Positions 1 through 5,971 of a stretch of DNA of 6,231 nucleotides are shown in pieces. The DNA comes from an uncultured Verrucomicrobiales bacterium (lineage in GTDB: Bacteria; Verrucomicrobiota; Verrucomicrobiia; Limisphaerales; JACDHS01), in the NCBI GenBank assembly GCA_937983475.1, contig CALJZV010000356.1:1-6231 (forward strand), in the 5' to 3' direction. The notes under the pieces were generated by a model. It was not told the DNA's origin. It ran no database searches and saw only the letters and a list, made by a program, of their open reading frames with translations. Made by a program: the position numbers and the translations under genes. Each line of letters begins with the position of its first letter. Position 1 is the first letter of the stretch.

Positions 1-384
1 CGAAACGCCATCGGTCCGCACACAATCCTTGATGTGGGTAATGCTGGTTTCGTCCTTGCCCAAGGGAGCTTCTATCACGCCCGATTCCTGCTCTACATGG
101 CCATGAACCAAGGCCCGGTATATTTTAATCACGGCGCGGTTTTCCCATAATTTGCCCAGCAAGCCGGCAAATTCGGACGATTTGGCCACCATCACCACGC
201 CGCTGGTCTCCCGGTCAAGCCGATTGACCATGTAGGGCGTTTTTTCTGGCCCCAAATAAAGCCGTGTTCGGCTGATCAGACTGGAATACTCATCCCCCTT
301 GGTTGGATGACACACAAGTCCAGCCGGTTTGTTTATCACCAGTAAGTCGTCGTCTTCAAAAATGACCTCGAAGAGTTTGTGCAT
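1..384 (-). CDS. RluA-family pseudouridine synthase, 3' end missing
   Basis: This gene would isomerise specific uridines to pseudouridine in rRNA or tRNA in the cytoplasm. The 128 visible residues start MHKLFEVIFEDDDLLVINKP, the usual opening of an RluA-type catalytic domain, with the INKPAGL motif at 17-23. The catalytic motif is NRLDRETSG at 54-62, with Asp57 as the expected nucleophile; the family more often has His where Asn54 stands. It continues with VVMVAKS and the IYRALVHG strand, all in family order. There is no N-terminal S4 domain, so it resembles the compact RluA/TruC-like forms. The frame is still open at the left edge, so the C-terminal half lies outside. An in-frame TGA 12 codons upstream of the ATG supports this start; the GAGG about 20 bases upstream is too far away to be a good ribosome binding site. 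It lies 95 bases after the pseudopilin gene on the same strand, with no clear terminator between. The RNA target cannot be told from this fragment. Confidence 0.9.
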   Translation of the reverse strand, partial: MHKLFEVIFEDDDLLVINKPAGLVCHPTKGDEYSSLISRTRLYLGPEKTPYMVNRLDRETSGVVMVAKSSEFAGLLGKLWENRAVIKIYRALVHGHVEQESGVIEAPLGKDETSITHIKDCVRTDGVS

Positions 385-479
385 GCCAATTAAGAATTCT
401 GACCTCAAAGCACAAACAATTCAAATTCGCCTCAAGGATGCTTAAGAAGAACGATACAGGATCAAGGACATTTGATGAA

Positions 480-1298
480 TCATTGGCCTGTTTCGGGTAT
501 AGCCAGTTGCAATCGGCGAAGATCATCCCGATCGTCTGCATTGGCTGCTGGCTGATTAAAATTGCTGAATTTCTTTGGCCATTTCCATTTCCATTTTTCA
601 ACGTGGCCGTCAACGAAACTTAGATTTGCCCCTCTCTTATGCCGATCGGAAGGCAAGTTTAGCCATAGATTGTTTCGATAATCCGATGGCCGCCAAATGC
701 CGAAATTACCATCCTCAATACTCCGGTGATCCTCATCAATGAACGAGAAAACATGCGAGGGTGAGGGCCTCTGCAAATTGGTCAGTTTTTTCACCGAATC
801 TGCCTGTGGAGCTCCATTCAAAAACTGGTTCAGTGCATAACTGCGCTTTCGGGGTGTGGCGGGCTGCGCATCTATCCATTTTTTTTCAATCAGGAACGCC
901 ATGTCAGCAGGACATTTATAAACAGGCACCGCAGTAACGTAAGGAAACAGAATTCCAGTCGTTATGTTAGTTTCACTCAGATATTTCATATATTTGGCGT
1001 TTCCAACCACCCACGATCCGGGCAGGCTAAAGGCGTCCCCTTCAATTGCAGGATCAAAATTAGAGTCATTTGAGGAAAATGCGTCCTTATTGTCGCTGGC
1101 ATACAGTGTGTACCCGATTTGAAATTGTTTCAGGTTGCTCAGACAGTTAGCGGATTTTCCCTCCGCTTTGGCTTTGGCGAGAGAAGGCAACAGCAGGCTT
1201 GCCAAGATACCAATGATGGCAATAACCACGAGCAATTCAACTAGCGTAAAAGCCTCCCTGTTTTTGACTTCGCCTTTTCTCGCCGGAACGTCTTTCAT
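480..1298 (-). CDS. Type IV pilin-like pseudopilin with H-X9-DG C-terminal motif
   Basis: A 272-residue protein of the prepilin-type N-terminal cleavage/methylation family (PulG/GspG-like). The short basic leader ends in REA, followed by FTLVELLVVIAIIGILASLL at 17-36. Prepilin peptidase would cut between Ala16 and Phe17; Glu21 is the conserved +5 glutamate. The -1 residue is Ala rather than the textbook Gly. The rest is a periplasmic or surface domain with a conserved CLSNLKQ stretch, a YKCPAD motif and, near the C-terminus, RHKRGANLSFVDGH, which fits the H-X9-DG motif common in Planctomycetes and Verrucomicrobia. The tail KWKWKWPKKF and DDLRRLQ is also typical of verrucomicrobial members. 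I chose the ATG at 1298 because it gives a normal short leader and lies 4 bases after the stop of the protease gene. The frame stays open to an ATG at 1385, but that start would add 29 residues and overlap the upstream gene by 83 bases. Members of this family are numerous and their substrates are mostly unknown. Confidence 0.88.
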   Translation of the reverse strand: MKDVPARKGEVKNREAFTLVELLVVIAIIGILASLLLPSLAKAKAEGKSANCLSNLKQFQIGYTLYASDNKDAFSSNDSNFDPAIEGDAFSLPGSWVVGNAKYMKYLSETNITTGILFPYVTAVPVYKCPADMAFLIEKKWIDAQPATPRKRSYALNQFLNGAPQADSVKKLTNLQRPSPSHVFSFIDEDHRSIEDGNFGIWRPSDYRNNLWLNLPSDRHKRGANLSFVDGHVEKWKWKWPKKFSNFNQPAANADDRDDLRRLQLAIPETGQ

Positions 1299-1302
1299 TT
1301 TA

Positions 1303-3207
1303 CTAAGGGCCTGATTGTTGACGCAGAAAAGAGATCGTGGATTCTTTCTCATTGGCAACGGCAAATTCCACCTGGCCATCACCATTTAAATCAGCCACCA
1401 CGACACCGCTGGCCCCCTGACCAACATACACTTCTACCTTGGAGTGAAACATGCCTGGCGTGATTTGACGTCTGCCGCCACGGTGAACCCAGGCCGACAC
1501 GGTGTTCCCGAACAGATTACCCATCACAATGTCCGGCCATTGGTCCCCGTTGACATCCGTAACAGTTAAACCAGCGGTTCCTTTTCCGGCCTGAAAGTCT
1601 GCCCTTCGAACGAAGTCGCAATTGCCTGAACTACTGGTGTTTTGAAAAATCACAAATATGCCATTTGACGCGTCATTTGAGAGGTTAGGTGCACTAACAA
1701 CCAAGTCTTTGCGCCCGTCCCCGTCAAAATCAGCCACCGCAATGCGATAAGGGCGATTTAACCCGCCTCCCACAGGGAAATCCTGAGGTTTCGCAAATGA
1801 AGACGATGCTATCGCGCCGATAAAATTGAGATTTCTCAGAACGGAAAAGCTGTAGCTGCGATGATTGGAAACGATTATATCCGGGCTGCCATCCCCATCA
1901 ATATCCTCAAGCGCTACAAATACAGGATGCATGCCGACTTGAATCTGCACTGGCTCAGCGAAGGAGATATCACCGACCACAGAGGTGTTTTCGAAAATCA
2001 TGATCGTGTCATTCGAGCTATGCCCGGTAATTGCAACGACCAAATCAGGCTTCCCGTCGCCATTCAAATCCCTAATCCCAACCCCGCAGGGCCCCCGGCC
2101 TGTTTTAAGCTCAAAGCTATACGAAAAAGTTTTATCTCCGACGTCACCCCCACTGGACGCATTGTGAAAGATTGAAAGGGACGCGCCATAGTGATTTGCC
2201 ACAACCACTTCGGGCTTATCATCCCCGTCCAAATCTTGAACGCAAACCACAATGGGTGTCCGACCAGTTGGAAAGTCAATTCTTGGGGCGTATCGGATTC
2301 TCCCGTCAGTGGCGGAAATGTTTTTAAAAATTGAAATGGTGTTGGCGAGGTAATTCACGGCAACCAAATCCGGCTTTCCATCTCCATTGAAATCACATTG
2401 AGCCAGATCGCTTGGATTTTTTCCTGCAACAAGGTCATGTGACGGCAACAAGTCAAGCCCGCTTGAAATTGAGGCCAGGCTGCGGGTCGGGGTTCTGCAA
2501 CCACCCACCATACCCACCAAGCCAATGGCCACAAAAAGCGTCACTGAAGCCGATAACCGATCCAAGCTTGAGCGTTTTTTGCCATCATCAAGGATGTCTA
2601 ACAGGCGGCCCTCAAGCTGGGAAGCTTTCGCCATGGGAACAGCAGCCACAGACGTGGGAAAAGGCCAGCGAAAGGACCGTGCCACCTCCAAAAGATGATC
2701 CGCATAATCGGATGCATTTGAGCCTGAAGATACGACCAAATCATCACAAGCCCGTTCACGCTCCGCATACAATTTTTTAATCGCCAGCCAAACCAAAGGA
2801 TTGAACCAATAGATTGCACAAGCTACCCAAGCCAAGGCCTGAGCGAGGCAATCCAAGCGCTTTACATGGGCCAGTTCGTGCAACAACACCATTCGTTGGC
2901 AGCCATTGGGCCAACTATTGACATTGGCTGGCAACAAAACCACAGGTTTTTGAACCCCCCATGTGATAGGCATCGTAACGTCCGCATGTTGAAGGAGTGA
3001 TACTTTGCGGCGCAAATTAAGTTTTTGAGCCAGCGAATTCAGCAACTCTTGCCACTCAGACTCAACCAAAGGTTGAGAGCGTTTGCGCAGCTTTCGAACG
3101 GAAATGCTTCCGATTCCCAGCGGAATGAAAGTTAAAATCACCCCCATTGCCCAAATGCAAAAAACCCAATGTTTCCAATCCCAAGTTCCAAAATAATCCT
3201 TTTGCAA
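1303..3207 (-). CDS. M56 (BlaR1-type) metalloprotease domain fused to seven FG-GAP/VCBS repeats; C-terminal piece
   Basis: 634 residues from a TTG start; the same frame continues upstream through one amber codon into the 3232-3576 reading frame, so this is probably the main part of one protein. In order: a membrane helix at about 12-35; an M56 zinc protease domain with TWGVQKPVVLLP at 82-93, HELAH at 110-114 (His110, Glu111, His114) and ERERACDD at 149-156 supplying the third ligand; a hydrophobic stretch around 120-142; then KKRSSLDRL and a hydrophobic segment at about 219-236 ending VGGC. From about 250 there are seven DxDGDG-type calcium-binding repeats, beginning near 272, 325, 380, 435, 493, 551 and 606, for example DFNGDGKPDLV. 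Seven such repeats suggest an integrin-alpha-like beta-propeller outside the membrane. In BlaR1/MecR1, signalling leads to loss of the BlaI/MecI repressor, and a BlaI homologue lies just upstream here. The propeller replaces the usual penicillin-binding sensor. There is no good Shine-Dalgarno sequence before TTG, only a G6 run, so independent translation is uncertain. Confidence 0.85.
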   Translation of the reverse strand: MQKDYFGTWDWKHWVFCIWAMGVILTFIPLGIGSISVRKLRKRSQPLVESEWQELLNSLAQKLNLRRKVSLLQHADVTMPITWGVQKPVVLLPANVNSWPNGCQRMVLLHELAHVKRLDCLAQALAWVACAIYWFNPLVWLAIKKLYAERERACDDLVVSSGSNASDYADHLLEVARSFRWPFPTSVAAVPMAKASQLEGRLLDILDDGKKRSSLDRLSASVTLFVAIGLVGMVGGCRTPTRSLASISSGLDLLPSHDLVAGKNPSDLAQCDFNGDGKPDLVAVNYLANTISIFKNISATDGRIRYAPRIDFPTGRTPIVVCVQDLDGDDKPEVVVANHYGASLSIFHNASSGGDVGDKTFSYSFELKTGRGPCGVGIRDLNGDGKPDLVVAITGHSSNDTIMIFENTSVVGDISFAEPVQIQVGMHPVFVALEDIDGDGSPDIIVSNHRSYSFSVLRNLNFIGAIASSSFAKPQDFPVGGGLNRPYRIAVADFDGDGRKDLVVSAPNLSNDASNGIFVIFQNTSSSGNCDFVRRADFQAGKGTAGLTVTDVNGDQWPDIVMGNLFGNTVSAWVHRGGRRQITPGMFHSKVEVYVGQGASGVVVADLNGDGQVEFAVANEKESTISFLRQQSGP

Positions 3208-3231
3208 ATCCCCCCGTTGCCCGTCTTGTGT

Positions 3232-3234
3232 CTA
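3232..3234 (-). other. In-frame amber (TAG) codon splitting the M56 protein
   Basis: The codon reads TAG in the frame CCA TTT TAG ACA CAA on the minus strand. The frames before and after it are identical: the distance from the GTG start at 3576 to the TTG at 3207 is 369 bases, exactly 123 codons. One base change from CAG would restore a continuous frame. The following bases ACACAA do not match the well-known CARYYA leaky-stop context. Confidence 0.9.
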
Positions 3235-3576
3235 AAATGGCGATGACCGCTCCGATGGGGACGAAACTGACGTCGCTTTGTTCGAGGTTTCTTGAGAGTT
3301 ACCCGACAATCCATTTCTGAAGCCCGCCCCCTCTGGAACCTGAAATACCGAAATTGCAGGCGTAGTAACGGGAAGCACCCACCGGGGCAGGATTGTGTAA
3401 GCTACGGGCAACAGTATCAAAGCAACCAAAACCGAAAGCCAAAGGAAATGACGCACCGAGGCTGCTGTCCGCTTCAAAAAACAATCCACCCCCCACGCCC
3501 CTCCCAAGACAAAGAAGCTTTTGAGCGCCAAATCCACCCACACCGCAAACAGCCCGTCTACCGAGGCTGGGGTCAC
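3232..3576 (-). CDS. N-terminal membrane segment of the M56/BlaR1-type protein, ended by an in-frame amber codon
   Basis: 114 residues from a GTG start (MTPASVDGLF), 4 bases after the stop of the BlaI-type gene. Two hydrophobic helices are visible, about 11-34 and 42-66, separated by the basic KRTAASVRH loop. This is the standard N-terminal pair of M56 proteins, whose second helix commonly begins with an RH(F/L)xW motif. From about residue 70 to the stop the chain is Ser, Thr and Pro rich and looks like a flexible loop. The stop is TAG at 3234-3232. The next eight codons (T Q D G Q R G D) and the following TTG are in the same frame as the protease piece, so the undisturbed frame would code for 757 positions in total. 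The stop therefore lies in the loop between helices 2 and 3, not in a folded domain. It may be a true nonsense mutation, a readthrough site, a split two-chain protein, or a sequence error. On its own this piece has no catalytic residues. Confidence 0.8.
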   Translation of the reverse strand: MTPASVDGLFAVWVDLALKSFFVLGGAWGVDCFLKRTAASVRHFLWLSVLVALILLPVAYTILPRWVLPVTTPAISVFQVPEGAGFRNGLSGNSQETSNKATSVSSPSERSSPF

Positions 3577-3580
3577 AGCT

Positions 3581-3964
3581 TTATTTGGCCTTCTTGGCTT
3601 CCTTGATCATTTTCCCCAGGCGATCCAGTTCCTTTTCCGACAGCTTCGTGTCCGCGTCGTCCAACAACGCAGCGACAGCCTTTTCCGTGGAGCCGCCAAA
3701 AAACGTGTTCAACAGGCGTTTAATAGCTGACTGTGCCGCACGGTGGCGCGGCTCAACGGGCAAATAGACAAACCGCGCCCCGCTCTTTGTGTGCTTCAGA
3801 TGACCTTTACGCTCCAAAATGCTCAACAACGCCCGAATCGCGGAGTAACTAGGCGGATCGGGTATGTTGTCCAGCACTTCATACGCGGTGGCGCTTCCGA
3901 GTTTGTAAATGGCGTCCATTATTTGGCGCTCTCTCCGGCTCAATCCATGTGTTTCAATGTTCAT
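3581..3964 (-). CDS. BlaI/MecI-family winged-helix transcriptional repressor
   Basis: A 127-residue repressor of the penicillinase repressor (BlaI/MecI/CopY) family. The N-terminal winged helix runs from about 7 to 71: LSRRERQIMDAIYKLG opens the first helix, DPPSYSAIRALLSILERKGH (36-55) covers the recognition helix, and ARFVYLP is the wing. The C-terminal part, with RRLL-like IKRLLNTFFGGS and then KLSEKELDRLGKMI, matches the dimerisation helices. The length is normal for the family. Such proteins bind DNA dyads as dimers and are removed when the partner BlaR1/MecR1-type protease senses its signal; that partner follows after only 4 bases. It is the first gene of the minus-strand cluster, so autoregulation of the whole cluster is likely by analogy. 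The ATG at 3964 is preceded by very AT-rich sequence without a Shine-Dalgarno motif. No beta-lactamase gene is nearby, so the controlled function is not antibiotic resistance on the evidence here. Confidence 0.93.
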   Translation of the reverse strand: MNIETHGLSRRERQIMDAIYKLGSATAYEVLDNIPDPPSYSAIRALLSILERKGHLKHTKSGARFVYLPVEPRHRAAQSAIKRLLNTFFGGSTEKAVAALLDDADTKLSEKELDRLGKMIKEAKKAK

Positions 3965-3991
3965 TGTAATAATATATGCTAATTAATTAAA

Positions 3992-4024
3992 TTTGTCGGC
4001 ATGCTTTTTAATGCCTGGGACAAA
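3992..4024. promoter_or_regulatory. Imperfect inverted repeat, possible BlaI-type operator
   Basis: The left arm is TTTGTC followed directly by GGCAT (3992-4002). The right arm is ATGCC, three unpaired bases (TGG), then GACAAA (4011-4024). Eleven base pairs match around an 8-base centre. It covers the -10 box and spacer of the candidate promoter, a good place for a repressor to act. The 3-base asymmetry between the arms argues against a perfect dimer site. A separate palindrome, TAATTAATTA at 3980-3989, lies nearby in the leader. Confidence 0.35.
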
Positions 4025-4033
4025 AAATATCAA
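4005..4033 (-). promoter_or_regulatory. Candidate promoter of the BlaI/M56/pseudopilin cluster
   Basis: On the minus strand TTGATA (4033-4028; 5 of 6 to TTGACA) is followed after 17 bases by TAAAAA (4010-4005; 4 of 6 to TATAAT). Transcription would begin near 3998, about 33 bases before the ATG of the repressor. The spacing is ideal but the -10 box is weak. Promoter consensus in Verrucomicrobia is not well defined, so this is a suggestion. Confidence 0.4.
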
Positions 4034-4086
4034 TTACTGATTCGCCTCAAAAAGCAAACCATCTTGTCAGAACAGCGCTTTGGCTT

Positions 4087-4740
4087 ATGGTTCACCGGAT
4101 GAACGGCAAATTACTGCTGCCCATTTTGATGATGATTGCCTTCGCGATCACCCGCATCCCGGGCACCTTGCCCGAAAGCTTCAGCGCCGCCTACGCGCTG
4201 GCCTTCTGCGCCGGGGTTTTTTTTCCGCGCAAAATGGCCTGGTGGTTGCCGCTGGCGACCCTCTTGGCAACTGATCTGGCCCTCAACTGCTATTACCAGT
4301 TTGATCTCGGTATCGCATGCTTTACGTTGCCGGTATTGCTTTACATGAGCGGCAATTATCTTGGCTATTTCATCCTCATTGGCCTTGGCAAAAAATTCTC
4401 TCACAATTCCTCCTTCTCAGCCCTTTTGGGCGGCGGCATTATGGGCGCTCTGCTGTTTTATTTGATCACCAATACGATGTCCTGGCTGCTGAACCCGTTC
4501 AATTACCCGGAATACACCAAAAACCTGATGGGATGGATTTGGGCTCTGACCAAAGGCGCGTCCGGTTGGCCGGAAACCTGGACTTTTTTCCGCAATACGC
4601 TTTTGAGCGGTGGCCTGTTCACAGGTCTTTTTGTCGCCGCGATGAAACTCAACGATGCCGCCGAAGCCAAAGAAGCGGAAGTGGAGGAAGCCCCCCAGGA
4701 AACGCCTGCCGAACCGGCGGAAAAGCCTTCCGAAGCATGA
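4087..4740 (+). CDS. DUF6580-like integral membrane protein
   Basis: 217 residues, strongly hydrophobic, with about five membrane helices (roughly 9-25, 33-50, 53-68, 75-99 and 110-133) and another near 170-186. The pattern resembles DUF6580 proteins, which look like the substrate-binding S components of ECF transporters: TDLALN after the third helix, TNTMSWL followed by YPEYTKNLMG, and FFRNTLLSGGLFTGLF near the end. In the family the corresponding end motif is close to PFFRNTLxGDLxF. Substrate is unknown. The C-terminal tail of about 30 residues is rich in Ala, Glu and Pro and should be a disordered cytoplasmic or periplasmic tail. The first ATG is used here; a second ATG at 4099 would give 213 residues starting MNGKLLLP, which fits the family equally well. 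Neither has a clear ribosome binding site. It is divergent from the BlaI-type gene, with 122 bases between. An 8-T run at 4217-4224 codes for Val-Phe-Phe. Confidence 0.75.
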   Translation: MVHRMNGKLLLPILMMIAFAITRIPGTLPESFSAAYALAFCAGVFFPRKMAWWLPLATLLATDLALNCYYQFDLGIACFTLPVLLYMSGNYLGYFILIGLGKKFSHNSSFSALLGGGIMGALLFYLITNTMSWLLNPFNYPEYTKNLMGWIWALTKGASGWPETWTFFRNTLLSGGLFTGLFVAAMKLNDAAEAKEAEVEEAPQETPAEPAEKPSEA

Positions 4741-4780
4741 AACGTGACACGTGAAAAGTAATTTATAAACTGTCTGCCTT

Positions 4781-4804
4781 CCGGGCATCATCGTGCATGC
4801 CCGG
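4781..4804. repeat. Hairpin with 8-bp perfect stem between two plus-strand genes
   Basis: CCGGGCAT (4781-4788) and ATGCCCGG (4797-4804) pair perfectly around an 8-base loop. The hairpin lies 41 bases after the stop of the membrane protein gene and 23 bases before the phosphoesterase start. No run of T follows on either strand, so it is not a standard intrinsic terminator. It may be an RNA 3'-end stabiliser or a pause site. Confidence 0.45.
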
Positions 4805-4827
4805 CTAACGCCACCAATACCAACTTC

Positions 4828-5289
4828 ATGAAGCTCGGCGTCATTTCTGACACGCATAATTTTTTGGATCCGAGGATTCCCGGGATTTTTAAGGGCGTGG
4901 ATCATATCCTGCATGCGGGCGACGTCGGCATGCCTTTCATTTTGTTGGAACTGGAACAAATCGCGCCGGTCACCGCGGTGCTGGGCAACACCGACTCAGG
5001 CTTGACCTTGCGGGAAACTGAAGTCGCTGAACTGGCGGGGAAAAAGTTTTTGATTCACCACATCGTGGATCCCAGCCATCTTTCCGAAGTCGCCCGACGC
5101 CGCATCACCCTCGCCAAGCCCGACGTGGTTGTGTTCGGCCACACTCACAAGGCGTTCCATCAACAAATTGGCGACATTCTTTATCTCAACCCCGGCTACG
5201 CTGGAAAACCGCGCTTTGCCCAACCTCGCAGCGTCGCCATCCTTCATTGCAAAGAAGGCCCAATCCACGCCGAATTCAAGGAACTGTGA
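4828..5289 (+). CDS. YfcE/MJ0936-family metallophosphoesterase
   Basis: 153 residues, a single calcineurin-like phosphoesterase domain of the small YfcE/MJ0936 type that hydrolyses phosphodiesters using two metal ions. All hallmark motifs are in order: SDTHN (Asp8, His10), HAGDVG (Asp32), LGNTD (Asn54), the IHH pair (His77/His78) and FGHTHK (His105 and His107). The domain ends with the usual YLNPGYAG motif and a short beta-strand tail. In most relatives the fourth motif is HG; here it is HH followed by Ile. Length is normal for the family. The protein should be cytoplasmic, as no signal peptide is seen. The ATG begins directly with the first beta strand, MKLGVISDTH, which fixes the start despite the lack of a Shine-Dalgarno sequence. 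The glycosyltransferase gene starts 3 bases after its stop, so the two are probably cotranslated. The natural substrate is unknown for most family members. Confidence 0.93.
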   Translation: MKLGVISDTHNFLDPRIPGIFKGVDHILHAGDVGMPFILLELEQIAPVTAVLGNTDSGLTLRETEVAELAGKKFLIHHIVDPSHLSEVARRRITLAKPDVVVFGHTHKAFHQQIGDILYLNPGYAGKPRFAQPRSVAILHCKEGPIHAEFKEL

Positions 5290-5292
5290 TCG

Positions 5293-5970
5293 GTGAACAT
5301 TTCCGTTGTCATTCCCACATGGAACGAAGCCGCAGCGCTGCCCGAAACCGTCAGCCGCATCCGAAAAATACCGGAAATTGTTGAAATCATTGTCGCAGAC
5401 GGCGGCAGCGGCGACCACACCGCACAAATTGCCCAACAGCTTGGTTGCCGCGTCGTCAACAGTCCACCGGGCCGAGGAACCCAGATGCGCCACGGCGCCC
5501 GACTCGCTTCAGGTGACGTCGTGCTGCTGCTTCACGCCGACACCTGGCTTCCAACAGATGCGGGGAAAGCCATCTTGAACTGTTTGGAAAATAAAAGCGT
5601 GGTGGCGGGCGGATTCTGGAAGGTTTTCCAGAACCCGCACTGGCTCATGCGCGGTTCCCGAATCAAGTGCGCCATCCGCCTTTATCTTTTTGGGAGAATC
5701 ATGGGCGACCAGGCCATGTTTGTCCGGCGCGACATCCTGGAAAAAATCGGCGGCGTGCCGGATGTGCCTCTCATGGAGGAATTCGAATTGTGCCGCCTGC
5801 TGCGCCAGCATGGCAAACTGGCTTTGGCCGACGCGACAGTCGAGACCAGCGGCCGCCGATTTCGGGAACGGGGCGTCGTTCGCACCTACCTGCGCATGGG
5901 CCGGGTGACGCTGCAATATTACCTCGGCAGTTCGCTCCGCTCGCTGAAGGACATTTACGAGAAGCCGTAG
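5293..5970 (+). CDS. Family 2 glycosyltransferase, TIGR04283 type
   Basis: 225 residues with a GT-A fold at the N-terminus. It starts MNISVVIPTWNEAAALPETV, then IIVADGGSGDHT (Asp36 region), SPPGRGTQM (57-65), and LLLHADTWLP with Asp83 as the likely metal-binding residue. The second half has MGDQAMFVRRDIL (137-149), GGVPDVPLMEEFELCR (153-168) and ETSGRRFRERG (184-194). This order matches the TIGR04283 group, named as rSAM/selenodomain-associated transferase 2 and later linked to arsenosugar synthesis. Neither the radical SAM partner nor another arsenosugar gene is visible here, so the actual acceptor is unknown. The EEFEL motif replaces the more usual ED-x-EL. The GTG start at 5293 lies 3 bases after the phosphoesterase stop and directly precedes the first beta strand. 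There is no transmembrane segment, and the protein is expected in the cytoplasm or at the inner membrane face. Confidence 0.9.
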   Translation: MNISVVIPTWNEAAALPETVSRIRKIPEIVEIIVADGGSGDHTAQIAQQLGCRVVNSPPGRGTQMRHGARLASGDVVLLLHADTWLPTDAGKAILNCLENKSVVAGGFWKVFQNPHWLMRGSRIKCAIRLYLFGRIMGDQAMFVRRDILEKIGGVPDVPLMEEFELCRLLRQHGKLALADATVETSGRRFRERGVVRTYLRMGRVTLQYYLGSSLRSLKDIYEKP

Positions 5971-5971
5971 C

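Noticed and set aside
425..435. 11-base sequence ATTCGCCTCAA repeated at 4040-4050, upstream of two different minus-strand genes
   Set aside because: A few repeated 11-mers are expected by chance in a window of this size, and the flanks do not match.
385..479. Possible terminator or promoter between the pseudopilin and pseudouridine synthase genes
   Set aside because: No stable stem followed by T was found, and the best -35/-10 pair (TTGAAT, 17 bases, CAGAAT) is only 4 of 6 in each box.
1299..1385. Longer start for the pseudopilin at 1385
   Set aside because: It would overlap the protease gene by 83 bases and put 45 residues before the cleavage site. The ATG at 1298 gives a normal leader.
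2412..2780. Open frame of 122 codons on the plus strand
   Set aside because: It lies wholly opposite the M56 protease domain, whose HELAH and ERERACDD motifs show the minus frame is real. The plus-frame product has no recognisable features.
4417..4959. Open frame of 180 codons on the minus strand
   Set aside because: It spans two well-supported plus-strand genes and the gap between them, and its product is low-complexity without domain motifs. GC-rich genes commonly give such shadows.
4996..5493. Open frame of 165 codons on the minus strand
   Set aside because: It is antisense to the phosphoesterase and glycosyltransferase genes, both of which carry complete family motifs.
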